A stretch of DNA of 48,817 nt from Streptomyces oryzae (GTDB lineage: Bacteria; Actinomycetota; Actinomycetes; Streptomycetales; Streptomycetaceae). The stretch is from assembly GCF_017676365.1 (NCBI RefSeq), contig NZ_JADKMA010000030.1:1-48817 (forward strand). The letters run 5' to 3'. The position numbers and the translations under genes are program-made. Every line of letters starts with the position of its first letter. Within the stretch, counting starts at the first letter, position 1. The notes under the pieces are model-generated. The model did no database searches, was not told the origin of the DNA, and worked only from the letters and a program-made list of their open reading frames with translations. Shown in pieces: positions 1-10,764 of the stretch.

Positions 1-86
1 CGTGGAACCCGGCGCCCACCCGACGCGACAGCCGGGCCACCGACCTGCCCACCTGCAGAAATGACCGCCCCCGAATGAGCCGAAAG

Positions 87-110
87 GGCCCGTCAGCAAG
101 CTGACGGACC
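87..110. terminator. Rho-independent-like hairpin
   Basis: Perfect 7-bp arms CCGTCAG and CTGACGG enclose the loop CAAG, extended by flanking GGG/CCC. There is no clear U-tract, which is common in Streptomyces. It probably ends transcription entering from the left of the window. Short open frames run from the left edge into this region, but none is convincing as a gene end. Confidence 0.6.
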
Positions 111-240
111 CTCATGCAAGATCGAGGCTAGTAATACCAGCCGTTTCGCGTGCGCTCGTCCCGCGAGCCACCTTCCGGTCACGGCGAACCATCCCGGTCA
201 CAGCACTAGTGGTCTTCACCGTCCGTTTCGGAACGGGAGT

Positions 241-269
241 TTGACAACCGCATCGCTCACCGGCAGGTT
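241..269 (+). promoter_or_regulatory. Promoter for the BPL-N-like gene, probably leaderless
   Basis: A consensus -35 TTGACA (241-246), a 17-bp spacer and a -10 CAGGTT (264-269) resemble the housekeeping Streptomyces promoter. The expected transcription start, about 7 nt downstream, falls on the A of the ATG at 276. No Shine-Dalgarno precedes that ATG, which is consistent with a leaderless mRNA. Confidence 0.6.
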
Positions 270-275
270 CGCGGC

Positions 276-1037
276 ATGGACCGACGCCGACTGCTTTCGC
301 TCACCCTCCCGGCGGTTGGCTTGACGACCGTTCAGGCCGCCTGCGGTCGTCCGCGTCCTCACCCGCGGGCGCGTGCCCTCGTCTACCGGGGTCCGGCGGC
401 TTGCGAAGGCTGCTCGGAAGCGGTGGCGGCGCTGCTGCGCACAGCGCGGTCACGGCCGCGTGTGCAGTACTGCGGTCCGGGCGAAGAGGTGCCGCTCACC
501 GCGTCGGCATTGGCGAAGGCAGATGTCTATGCCCAACCGGGCGGTGGTGACGACGTGAAGGCCGCCTGGCGTGAGGTGCGCCCCTTCGCCGGCCCGCTCC
601 GCCACTGGGTGCGCGGTGGAGGCCGCTACCTCGGCTTCTGTATGGGGGGCTACTTGGCCGGCCGCAGTCCCGGCTTCGGGCTGCTACCCGGTGACACGGA
701 CGCATACATTGCCTCCCGGGGGGCCTCGGTGCACACCTCGGCCGACACGGTCGTCCCTGTCCGCTGGCGTGGCCGGCGGCGGCACATGTACTTCCAGGAC
801 GGGCCATACTTCCGGCTGGCCGACAAGGCCACAGCTTCGGTGATCGCCACGTACGACAACGGTCTGCCGGCCGCCCTTCTTGCGCCCTTCGGCAAGGGAC
901 AGGTCGCCGTCGTCGGGCCTCACCCGGAAGCCGACGCCACCTGGTACGCCGACCAGGAGCTGACCAACCCGGACGGAATCCGCTTCGACCTGGGCCATGA
1001 CCTGGTGGCATCGGCCATGGCCGATGCCCCTTCCTGA
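276..1037 (+). CDS. BPL-N domain (GATase1-like) exported protein
   Basis: A 253-aa protein resembling the biotin-protein ligase N-terminal (BPL-N) type of class I glutamine-amidotransferase-like fold. The N-terminus MDRRRLLSLTLPAVGL is a Tat-like twin-arginine signal, followed by a possible lipobox (VQAAC, Cys about residue 22). The core starts at RALVYRGPAA. The nucleophile elbow is in GGGRYLGFCMGGYLAG (Cys about residue 121), and a late HPEAD segment fits the GATase1 histidine. Such proteins are usually annotated as hypothetical exported proteins, and the substrate is unknown. The gene stands alone behind a consensus promoter with the start codon at the predicted transcription start. The fold assignment is good; the function is open. 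Confidence 0.8.
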   Translation: MDRRRLLSLTLPAVGLTTVQAACGRPRPHPRARALVYRGPAACEGCSEAVAALLRTARSRPRVQYCGPGEEVPLTASALAKADVYAQPGGGDDVKAAWREVRPFAGPLRHWVRGGGRYLGFCMGGYLAGRSPGFGLLPGDTDAYIASRGASVHTSADTVVPVRWRGRRRHMYFQDGPYFRLADKATASVIATYDNGLPAALLAPFGKGQVAVVGPHPEADATWYADQELTNPDGIRFDLGHDLVASAMADAPS

Positions 1038-1264
1038 CCGGCCACGGCACGGGCTCCGCGGCAGCCAAACCGGTTACCACCCGCCCCGCCAACAAGCTCA
1101 GGAGGCGAGGGTGCGGCGCACGACGTACGGCCGGATGCCGCCGGGGCGCAGGCAGGCCAGCTCCTGGCCTGAGAAGGTCCGCAGCCGAAGGACCGCCTCA
1201 GTGCCGGACCGTCCTCGGATCCGTCTCGGTGCCGGGATCGTCCTTGGATCCGTCGCTGCTCCGA

Positions 1265-1842
1265 ATCCTCTCCGGGGCTCCTGCTCTACGGCGACGCCGA
1301 CAACGGCAGCGTGCACCGCGTGCTGTTCGCCTATGCCTCGGGAGACAACGCCTTATCCCGCTGCGGCATGCAACTGGTCGCGGAGAGCGACGGCCGCCTC
1401 GCATCCGCTGCCCGGCGCGGCCGCGCCACCTCGTGCGCCTGGCCGACGACTTCCCCACCGCGCTGGAGACCACCCGGCAGCCCGGCTGGGAAGGCCGCGG
1501 CCACCGCGTCGAAGGCGACGTATGGTGGCCCAAGGCGACATGGGCCGCGCAGCCGCCGCCTACCAGGCAGCCCGCCTCGACGCCGAACAGCACGGGTCGC
1601 AGGTGAACGTGCCACCTATCGGCCTTCGTCTCGCCTTCGCCGACCCCGCGTCGCCGCGGACGGGATTGAGCTCGCCGAGCAGTTGCTGGCCGGACTCGAC
1701 CTGCGCGCCACCCGACTGACCGTCCGCACCGCAGCCCTGGTCCGCGCCACCGGCCGTACCGAGGCTGAGGTCGAAGACCGCGCTCAGTTCCAACGCACCG
1801 AAGTAGTCGCCTGCATCCCCCAATCCCCCAATCCCCAGTCTG
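1265..1842 (+). pseudogene. Multiply frameshifted relic of a TPR-type protein
   Basis: No single frame is coding, but protein-like segments follow one another in frames 3, 2, 1 and 3. They include LLYGDADNGSVHRVLFAYA (about 1280-1336), RLADDFPTALETTRQPGWEG (about 1438-1495), GDMGRAAAAYQAARLDAEQ (about 1525-1590) and ELAEQLLAGLDLRATRLTVR (about 1670-1730). The AAAAYQAARLDAEQ and RVAADGIELAEQLLAGLDLR segments resemble tetratricopeptide regulators or NB-ARC-type Streptomyces proteins. At least three frameshifts are needed to join them. I see no start, no stop and no gene in the flanks 1038-1264 and 1843-2088. The family call is tentative; the decay is fairly clear. Confidence 0.5.
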
Positions 1843-2088
1843 GTTCCGGTAGCGCCGTCACCTGGGGATACGGGGATGCCGTCCCCCAGCCCTCAGACAG
1901 TCCGGGGGTCTCCGGGACAAGCGGTGGGCTCACGCTCAGCTGTCACCGCAGGGGTGCTGCACAGGGCGCGGGCGCTTCGGGAGGTGTGGCCTCATCCGGG
2001 AGACGGACGGGGTGTCGTTGTGGGGCTCGGGGCAGGTCCGTTTCGGCGTCAGGGGGCAGGGAGTTGAGTTGCCTGACAGTCTTGAGTA

Positions 2089-2529
2089 GTGCTTCTGACT
2101 GATCACGAACATCGCATCAAGCTGCGTGCACTGCGCTATCAGTTCCCGGTGGCCATCGGCGACCCGTATGACGACAACTGGCTGGTCATCGGGGGCGAGG
2201 TGACGACACCCGAGGGCAGTTGGTCCTTCACTGACCCCTGCCTTCTGACCGATGAGGCCCGCCAGATCACGCCGTGGCTGCGCGCAGCCGGTGGAGCAAC
2301 GCCGACTGACACACCATCGGACCTCCACTTCCTGGAGCCCGTTCTGTCCTTCAGCCACACCGGCTCTGGCCTTGTTCGAGTCCATCTCAGCCATGAGGCA
2401 GCGCCCCCATGGCGGGACGGCGAGGAACGCCTGAACGGGTACGACATCGAGATCAAGGCCACCACCGCGGGTCTGCGCCAGGCGGCGGACGAATGGGAGC
2501 GTTGTCTGGCTCCGTTCCCCTCACGCTGA
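2089..2529 (+). CDS. WapI-family immunity-like protein
   Basis: A 146-aa cytoplasmic protein with no signal or membrane segment. The pattern of an Asn-Trp-Leu strand, then SWSFTDPCLLTDEARQITPWL and a C-terminal LRQAADEWERCLAPFP helix, matches the WapI-like family. That family is named for the immunity protein of the Bacillus contact-dependent toxin WapA. The start is GTG at 2089; no strong ribosome binding site is visible, so the exact start is uncertain. No cognate toxin gene lies beside it, so it is an orphan, which is common for this family in Streptomyces. Family similarity is all that supports the name. Confidence 0.6.
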   Translation: MLLTDHEHRIKLRALRYQFPVAIGDPYDDNWLVIGGEVTTPEGSWSFTDPCLLTDEARQITPWLRAAGGATPTDTPSDLHFLEPVLSFSHTGSGLVRVHLSHEAAPPWRDGEERLNGYDIEIKATTAGLRQAADEWERCLAPFPSR

Positions 2530-2690
2530 CCTCGCGGTTCAGCACGTGAGCCGCGGTGTGGTGCCGGTGGTGTGGTGGGCGGGTCGTGTGCGTCGCCATG
2601 GCTCGGCCAGAAGGCGACTGCGACACCGCCAAAGGGCTGTACGGGCGCGGAGCCTTGTCTGGTCCTCCTCCCCCGGGTGGCGGCGTCCTG

Positions 2691-3394
2691 TCACAGCCAG
2701 GTCGGCAGGGCCACCGGTTCGGCCCGGGGTGCGCGGCCGGTCGTCCAGGCCAGCAGGGCTGCGGCCGGTGCCTCGGCTCTGGCCGGAGCATCGGCCGTGG
2801 TCGGGCCGAACTCCCAGGTGCGGTCCCGGTCGGTCGGGCTGAGGCGGACCGATGGGCAGCCGGGGCGGGCGGACAGGGTGGTGGTGACATCGTCGAGGAG
2901 GGTGTCGGTCAGGGCGGCGGAGAAGTCGGTGAAAGTCGTTCCCGCTGCCAGGTCCACGGCATGCAGCCATACCTCACGTACCCGCATCCAGGGGATCTCG
3001 GCGGCGGGGATGGTACGCCCCAGGGCGCTCCTGACCTCGGCCTGCCAGGTCGTGGCGTCGAGGGCGGCCAGGGCGTCGTCCAGTTCCGCCGCCGTGGACC
3101 TCAGTTGCTCCCGGAGTACGTCGGGCGGGAGGGCCGCCGAGGACTCGATCTCGGCGGCACGCTGCTCGCGGTCGGCATACATCGGGACGGGGATGCCCGT
3201 GCGTGCCCAGGTGGCCAGGCGGACGAGGGCCTCGGCGTTGCGGGCCACGTGGCCGATGACGTGTGCGCGGGTCCAGCCGGGGAGAGAGCTGGGGGCTCGC
3301 AGGTCGGTGTCCGTGAGCCGGTCGGCCACGCCCAGCAGCAGCGCCGTCCCCTCGCGCATCCAGGGCAGGGTGGCGGTCAGGTCATGTCGGTCGG

Positions 3395-3398
<4 letters not shown>
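2691..3398 (-). CDS. Mycothiol-dependent maleylpyruvate isomerase
   Basis: A 235-aa DinB/MDMPI-fold protein. The metal ligands known from the Corynebacterium enzyme (two His and one Glu) are present as His50 (HVIGHVARN), Glu142 and His146 (REVWLHAVD), with matching spacing. The reaction is isomerisation of maleylpyruvate, the gentisate ring-cleavage product, to fumarylpyruvate, using mycothiol in place of glutathione. It is the last gene of the salicylate operon and overlaps the upstream ligase gene by 4 bp (ATGA), so it is translationally coupled. Its place beside a gentisate dioxygenase and a fumarylpyruvate hydrolase makes the role firm rather than a generic family call. Confidence 0.88.
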
Positions 3399-5067
<1,669 letters not shown>

Positions 5068-5068
<1 letters not shown>

Positions 5069-7125
5069 CAGTCACCACCTCCGGGGGCAGCAGCTTCAGC
5101 GGCTATGAGCACAGCATCCAACGCCACGAGGCCCTGCGCTGTGATCCGCAACGGGTTGATTTCGAGCTCGGCGAGTTCGGGATGGGTGGCGAGGAGGTCG
5201 CCGAGGGCCGCCGTCACCCGGCCGAGGGCAACGGGGTCCAGTACGGGCCCGCCGCGCCAGCCGTCGAGGAGGGCGTGTCCAGCCAGCTCGCCGGGCATGG
5301 CTGCGGCCTCGGACACACTCAGCGGAGCGAGCCGGATGCTCACGTCCGCCAGGGCTTCGGCGGTGGTTCCGCCGAGGCCGACCAGGACGACCGGGCCGAA
5401 CACCGGGTCGTGACGGGCGCCGACCACGAGGTCCACGCCCTCCGGGGCCATCGATTCGACCAGGAAGCGACAGGCTCCCGCCGCCTCGATCGCGTCGAGG
5501 GCCGCGTCCAGTTCCTGCGGGGTGCGCACGCCCAGCAGGACGCCGCCGATCTCGGTCTTGTGCAGCACCGCCGCGTCCAGGAGTTTGACCGCCACCGGTC
5601 CGGGCAGTTCGGCCAGCGCCCGGTGGGCCTGAGCGCGGTCGGCGCAGGCCCGGCGGGGCATGGTCGGCACGCCCAGCCGGTTCAGGAGCGTCTTGGCCTG
5701 GTCCTCGTCCCAGGGGCCGGGGCCGACGTCCACGGGCGCCGGTGCGGCGGGGACCGCCGTTGTACGGCTGCGGGCGCGGGCGTCGGCCAGCAGCGCGCCG
5801 GTCATTGCGGCGAGCCCGTGCGGGTCACCGGCCGCCGGCACGCCACGCTCCAGCAGGGCGCGGCGCACCCGCCGTGCGTCGTCGCCGGTGCCGCCGACTC
5901 CGAGGAGCATCGGGACACTGTGCCTGGCCGCGTCCACGGCCCCGACCAAGTCGAAGGCGGCCGGCTCATGGAGCGCGTACCCGGCGATCAAGTCCACGGC
6001 CGGGTCGGCTGCCACGGCGTCCAGTACGGCGGCGAAGCCGGGCCCGGGGCGGCCGGTGTCGACCGGGTTGGCCTGGTACGTCAGCGGCGGCAGGATCTCG
6101 GCCAGAGCGCGTCGGGTGTCCGCGGTCAGCTCCGGTACGGCGGCGTGGCGGCCGCGCAGGTTGTCCAGGAGCAGCATGCCTGGTCCGGCCTGTGCCGTCA
6201 CCAGGCCCACCCCAGGGGCGGCGGCCGCCGGAAGCCGTGCGAGCGACAACGCGCCCACCGCGTCGACCAGTTCGCGTTCGTCGTCCACCAGCACGGCGCC
6301 CGCCTGGACGAGGGCGGCGCGGGTGGTGCGCCAGGAAGTGGCGAGGGCGCCGGTGTGGGAGGCGGCGAAGGCGCTGATGTCGTGGCGGCCGACGACGAGC
6401 GCGACGACCGGGCAGGTGGCGGTGAGCCGTGCGACCGCGTCGGTCAGCCGGCGTCCGTCGGTGACGGACTCGATGTGCAGGGCGACGGCGGTGGGGTGGG
6501 GGTCGCAGGCCAGGTGGTCGAGCACATCGGCGGTCGTGACATCGACGCCGTTGCCCAGGCCCACCGCGAGGCTCACCCCGTACCCGGCCTCGCTGAGCAG
6601 GAAGGCCAGCGCATGGTTCACGCCCCCGCTGGCCGCCACTACGCCGATCCGGCCGGCCGGCACGTCGGCCGCGCCCGGCACGAAGCTCGCTGTGAGGCCC
6701 GGCGCGAGGAACCCTGAGGTGTTCGGGCCGAGCAGCCGGATGCCGGTGCGTTCGGCCACGTCGGTGAGTTCGCGCTGGTACCGCTCGCCCTGCGGTCCGG
6801 CTTCGGCGAATCCACCGCCGTATACCACGGCGGCCCGCGCCCCGGCCTTGGCGGCCTCGGCGACGGCGTCCGCGCACCCCGGGGCGGGGACGCAGACCAG
6901 CGCCAGGTCGACGGGCCCGTGCTCGGCGGCCTCGGCGACCGAGGCGTACACCTCGGCGGAGGGGTCCGGGCGGCGGGAGTTGACCAGTCCTACGAATCCG
7001 GGGAAGCGGGTCACCGAGCGTGCCAGCGCGGCCCCCAGCTTGGCCGGGTCGGTGGAGGCTCCGACGACGGCAATGCCGCGTGGTGCGAACAGCGTCTCCA
7101 GCACACCGCCCGACCTGCCGGTCAT
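5068..7125 (-). CDS. NDP-forming acyl-CoA synthetase (acetate-CoA ligase family)
   Basis: A 685-aa single-chain protein with, in order, a CoA-binding Rossmann domain (MTGRSGGVLETLFAPRGIAV onward), a succinyl-CoA-ligase-like domain and a C-terminal ATP-grasp domain (about residues 470-680). The phosphohistidine of the family is present as His257 in ASHTGALA, the same position as in archaeal ADP-forming enzymes. Family members reversibly interconvert acyl-CoA + ADP + Pi with acid + CoA + ATP. It sits inside the salicylate operon, overlapping the hydroxylase gene by 4 bp upstream and sdgA by 1 bp downstream. Its role there is not established. It may be a second aryl-CoA ligase, or may release gentisate from gentisyl-CoA while conserving energy. 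The family call is secure; the substrate is inferred. Confidence 0.82.
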
Positions 7126-8723
7126 GAGGACACCTCCCAGAGCGCGACGGTGTCGGCGCTCGCGCCCACCAGGTCGGCCCGGCCGGAGAGTACGGCGGTG
7201 ACGGCGCGGTCGCGGTCCAGGGTGTCGTCCACGAAGAGCGAGGGCAGGCAGTGGTGCAGGCGGGCGCGCTCGGTGAGCAGGGCGCGGGTGTGGGCCGTAC
7301 CGCCGTACACGGCCACCAGCAGCGGACCTGCGGCGGCGAGGCTGCCGAGCCGCGCGTGCGCGGCGGCGAGGCCGGACTCGTCGTCCGGGGCCTTGATCCG
7401 GGCTCCCCAGACCTCCGGTGTGTCAGGCGCATGCGCGCGCAGGGGCAGCGGCTCTCCGGTGCCGCCCGCTGCGGTGGTGCAGTCGGGATCGACCAGCATG
7501 ACCCGGCTGGGCAACCGCCACTCGCCGAGGTCGAGCGGAGTCTCCAGGGGTGCGGCGCTGCCGTGGCGTGCCCGCCACTGGTCGTGGCTGGCGCGGACGA
7601 AATCCGGTGCTCGCCGCGCCAGCCGAGCGTCGGTGATGCTGCGGGAGAGGAAGTGATAGGCGAACTGCCAGGGTTCGAAGGCGTCATGGTACGTGCCGAA
7701 GTGCTCCCACCAGCCCAGACTGGGCCGGGCGGCGCCCTGGATCGCCTCGACCGAAGGGCGGGCGGCGGCCTCGTAGGCGGCGAGGGCCGTCGGGAGGTCG
7801 GTGGTGTGCCTGGCCAGGGCGGCGGAGAGCGCGATCGCGTCCTCCATGGCCATCTTCGTCCCGGATCCCACGGAGAAGTGCGCGGTGTGCGCGGCGTCGC
7901 CGAGCAGGACCACCGGGCGCGGCTCGGTCACGTACCAGTGCCGGGTGCGCCGGGTCCGGAAGTTCCCCCAGCGGGAGTTGTTGACCAGGAGCCGGTGGCC
8001 GTCGATCTGCCCGGCGAACAGCTCCTCCAGGTACGCCTTGCTGACCAGGTCGCTCTCCCCCGGCGGCTGGGTCACGTCGAAGGCGTCGAGACCCGCGGCC
8101 CTCCAGGACGCCTCGTCGGTCTCGACGATGAAGGTGCTCGCGTCCGCGCTGATCGGGTAGCCGTGCACGGCGAAGACGCCGTGGGGTCCGCGTTCGTGGA
8201 CAAAGGTCAGCCCGTCGAACATGTAGTCCGTGCCGAACCAGATGAACTTCGCCGTCGCCGTCTCGGTCGTCGGCTCCAGGTGCTGCGCCAGGGCGTCGCG
8301 GATTCGCGACGACGTGCCGTCGGCGGCGACCACGAGGTCGTAGCCGTCCAGGTCGGCCAGGCTCACCTCGGTCTCGAAGCGAAGGTCAGCGCCCAGGCCG
8401 CGGGCCCGGTCCTGGAGCAGGGCGAGTAGGGTGCGGCGGACGATCGCGGCCATACCGTTGCCGCCGCAGCGAATTCGCTCGCCCTTGAGCCGTACCTCGA
8501 TGTCGTCCCAGCGCCGGCCGTGCGCGTCCAGGGCCTCGCGGAGCACGGGGTCTGCCTCGTGGATGCCGACGAGCGTGCGGTCGGAGAACACCACGCCGAA
8601 GCCGAAAGCGTCGTCGGCCCGGTTGCGTTCGAAGACCGTCACCTCGACGGACGGATCGGTCTGCCGCACGAGGGCGGCGAAGAAGAGGCCGCCCGGGCCT
8701 CCGCCGACGACAGCGATGCGCAT
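7122..8723 (-). CDS. sdgC: Salicylyl-CoA 5-hydroxylase (FAD monooxygenase)
   Basis: A 533-aa flavoprotein with an N-terminal dinucleotide fold (VVGGGPGGLFFAALVRQ), a DG motif (VVAADGTSSRIRDAL) and the second FAD motif GDAAHTAHFSVGSGTKMAMED. The C-terminal ~130 residues are the extra domain of the long salicylyl-CoA hydroxylase type. In Streptomyces sp. WA46, SdgC uses NADH to convert salicylyl-CoA to gentisyl-CoA. The gene starts with ATG at 8723, one base before the stop of the hydrolase gene, and overlaps the acyl-CoA synthetase gene by 4 bp. Its neighbours (aryl-CoA ligase, gentisate dioxygenase) support the assignment. Confidence 0.88.
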   Translation of the reverse strand: MRIAVVGGGPGGLFFAALVRQTDPSVEVTVFERNRADDAFGFGVVFSDRTLVGIHEADPVLREALDAHGRRWDDIEVRLKGERIRCGGNGMAAIVRRTLLALLQDRARGLGADLRFETEVSLADLDGYDLVVAADGTSSRIRDALAQHLEPTTETATAKFIWFGTDYMFDGLTFVHERGPHGVFAVHGYPISADASTFIVETDEASWRAAGLDAFDVTQPPGESDLVSKAYLEELFAGQIDGHRLLVNNSRWGNFRTRRTRHWYVTEPRPVVLLGDAAHTAHFSVGSGTKMAMEDAIALSAALARHTTDLPTALAAYEAAARPSVEAIQGAARPSLGWWEHFGTYHDAFEPWQFAYHFLSRSITDARLARRAPDFVRASHDQWRARHGSAAPLETPLDLGEWRLPSRVMLVDPDCTTAAGGTGEPLPLRAHAPDTPEVWGARIKAPDDESGLAAAHARLGSLAAAGPLLVAVYGGTAHTRALLTERARLHHCLPSLFVDDTLDRDRAVTAVLSGRADLVGASADTVALWEVSS

Positions 8724-8724
8724 G

Positions 8725-9564
8725 TCAGCCCCTCACAAGCGGGTCGCGGACCAGGGGGTTGCGGCACTCGCCGACGCCCTCGACGCGAGTCACCAGTTCG
8801 TTGCCCTCGGTCAGGTGGCGCGGGGGTTTACGGGCGTGGCCGACGCCGCCGGGAGTGCCCGTGGCGATGAGGTCGCCGGGAACGAGGGTGACGATCTGCG
8901 AGACGTACGCCACCAGAGCCGCCGGATCGAAGACCAGGTCGCCGGTGTCCGCCTTCTGCATCAACTCGCCGTCGACGGTGCACGTCAGCTCGGCTGACAG
9001 GGGGGCATCGTCCGGCCCGGCGGTCACGAGCCACGGGCCCACCGGTGTGGTCGCCTCGAAGGTCTTGCCCTGCAGCCACTGAGGCGAGCGGTACTGGAAG
9101 TCGCGCCCGGTGACATCGTTGACGACGGTGTAACCGGCGATCGCGGCACGGGCGTCATCGGGCGTGGCGTGCCGGACCTGGCGGCCGATGTACACGCCGA
9201 GTTCGGCCTCCCAGTCCACCGCGTCGGATCCGGCGGGCAGGACCACCGGGTCGTACGCGCCGACCTGGGCACGAGCGAACTTCGCGAACAGCGTGGGGTG
9301 TTCGGGCAGCTCGCGGCCCATCTCCAGTATGTGGTTGCGGTAGTTGAGTCCGACGCACACGATCTTCTCGGGGAACGGAACCGGCGGCGCGAAGTCCAGA
9401 CCGGCCAGGTCGTGCCTCCGGCCGTCGGCGGCCTCGGCCTCGGCCCGCCACTCGGGGCGGCTCAGCAGCGCACCCACATCCGGGTGTCCAAGTTCCACAG
9501 CGGCATCGCTCTCGATGCGGACAGCGCGGGTGCCGTCTGGCGTACGGATGGTGGCGAGCCTCAT
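8725..9564 (-). CDS. Fumarylpyruvate hydrolase (FAH family)
   Basis: A 279-aa fumarylacetoacetate-hydrolase-fold protein. The family core includes KIVCVGLNYRNHILEMG, metal ligands in WEAELGVYIG and NDVTGRDFQYR, then the QWLQGKTFEATTPVGPW segment and the GTPGGVG loop. It hydrolyses fumarylpyruvate to fumarate and pyruvate, the last step of the gentisate pathway. The frame is open far upstream, but the true start is ATG at 9564. It overlaps the dioxygenase stop (ATGA) and gives a normal-length protein beginning MRLATIRTPDG. It lies between the dioxygenase and hydroxylase genes in the same coupled operon. Confidence 0.88.
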   Translation of the reverse strand: MRLATIRTPDGTRAVRIESDAAVELGHPDVGALLSRPEWRAEAEAADGRRHDLAGLDFAPPVPFPEKIVCVGLNYRNHILEMGRELPEHPTLFAKFARAQVGAYDPVVLPAGSDAVDWEAELGVYIGRQVRHATPDDARAAIAGYTVVNDVTGRDFQYRSPQWLQGKTFEATTPVGPWLVTAGPDDAPLSAELTCTVDGELMQKADTGDLVFDPAALVAYVSQIVTLVPGDLIATGTPGGVGHARKPPRHLTEGNELVTRVEGVGECRNPLVRDPLVRG

Positions 9565-10628
9565 GCGGACGGCTCCTCTCGGTGCGTGCGGGAAAGGCCG
9601 ATGGCGTCGTAGACGGGGTCGTCCGAGAAGCGGAAGGCATCCAGGCCGCTGTCGGTGGCGATGGTCAGCGGGGCCCAGGAGGGGACGGCGAACAGGTCGC
9701 CCTTCGTGACCTCGTACCGTTCGTCTCCGACCGAGACGGTGCCGGAGCCGTCGAACACCTGCCAGACGGCGGAGCCGACCACGCGGATGGTCGCAGTACG
9801 GGCGCCGGGGCGCAGCCGATGCATCTCGGTGCGGATGGTGGACAGCGCGTCTCGTGCGGTGGCCGGGTCGGTGAACCGGACGACCGCGTGGCCGGGCTCC
9901 ACGACACCCGGGTGGCCCTCGTCCTCCAGCTCCAGCTGGGCGGTGAGCGCCGCGTCGGTGTGCTCCCAGCGGTACGCCATCAGGGGGGAGGACGGGGTGG
10001 CGGGAGCGCCGACGGGGCGCAGGCCCGGGTGGCCCCACAGACGTTCGTTGCGGGAGACGGCCGGGGTGGCGCGGGTGGCCAGCTGGTCCGGGCCGAACTC
10101 GAAAAATCCGGCGTCCAGTTGGCGCACCAGCGGGATGTCCAGGCCGTCGATCCAGGCCATCGGCCGGTCGGTGGTGTTGTGGTGCTCGTGGAAGTGCATG
10201 CCGGGGGTGAGCAGCAGATCGCCGCGGCGCATCGCCACGGGGTCGCCCTCCACATTGGTCCACACTCCCTCGCCGTCCACCACGAAGCGGAACGCGGTCT
10301 GGGTGTGCCGGTGGGCCGGGGCCTCCTCGCCGGGACCGAGGTACTGGATCGCGGCCCACAGGGTGGGGGTGGCGTACGCGGTGCCGGGCAGGCCCGGGTT
10401 GGCGAGCGCGATCGCGCGGCGCTCGCCGCCCCGGCCCACCGGCACGAGCTCGCCGCTGCGCTCGGCGAGCGGATGGAGGACCGACCAGCGCCACAGGGCC
10501 GGTACGGCGTCCGGACGCGGCACTTGAGTCATCAGCCCCTCGCGCTGGGTCCACAGGGGGGTCAGGTGCGCGGCCTCGAAGTCGGCGTAGAGCCTCTTCA
10601 GCGCGGCGCGTTCGTCGGTGATCGTCAC
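9561..10628 (-). CDS. sdgD: Gentisate 1,2-dioxygenase
   Basis: A 355-aa bicupin Fe(II) ring-cleavage dioxygenase. The N-terminal cupin carries the His cluster LLTPGMHFHEHHN and the typical following WIDGLDIPLVRQLD. A second cupin is near the C-terminus (GSAVWQVFDGSGTVSVGDE). It opens gentisate to maleylpyruvate; in WA46, loss of SdgD causes gentisate build-up. I prefer GTG at 10628 as start, because AAGGAG lies about 10 nt upstream and it gives the usual length. A longer frame begins with GTG at 10673 but reaches into the promoter. It is the first gene of the six-gene operon and has a PaaX-type operator 53 bp upstream. Confidence 0.9.
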   Translation of the reverse strand: MTITDERAALKRLYADFEAAHLTPLWTQREGLMTQVPRPDAVPALWRWSVLHPLAERSGELVPVGRGGERRAIALANPGLPGTAYATPTLWAAIQYLGPGEEAPAHRHTQTAFRFVVDGEGVWTNVEGDPVAMRRGDLLLTPGMHFHEHHNTTDRPMAWIDGLDIPLVRQLDAGFFEFGPDQLATRATPAVSRNERLWGHPGLRPVGAPATPSSPLMAYRWEHTDAALTAQLELEDEGHPGVVEPGHAVVRFTDPATARDALSTIRTEMHRLRPGARTATIRVVGSAVWQVFDGSGTVSVGDERYEVTKGDLFAVPSWAPLTIATDSGLDAFRFSDDPVYDAIGLSRTHREEPSA

Positions 10629-10680
10629 GGGGAGCTCACTCCTTCGGGATGGCCTGAACTTAACGTACGACACTAATCCA

Positions 10681-10702
10681 ACGAACGTCTATGATTTGAA
10701 AC
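10681..10702 (-). promoter_or_regulatory. Operator copy 1, dioxygenase operon
   Basis: Read on the minus strand this 22-bp element is GTTTCAA-ATCAT-AGACG-TTCGT. It matches the copy before the transporter gene at 19 of 22 positions. It ends 53 bp before the GTG at 10628. Its core is the imperfect inverted repeat TCAA-N4/5-(T)TGA. It is probably bound by the PaaX-type protein encoded next door, inferred from the three copies and their constant distance to start codons. Confidence 0.7.
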
Positions 10703-10764
10703 GCATTTTTTCTTCGCCGCGGACCTCCCTGAGCACCCCTGGGTCCCCGCCGCCGCGCGCCCGG

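Noticed and set aside
8725..10554. 609-aa minus frame covering the hydrolase and beyond
   Set aside because: The N-terminal 330 codons are a shadow of the dioxygenase gene; the coupled ATG at 9564 gives a normal FAH-family length.
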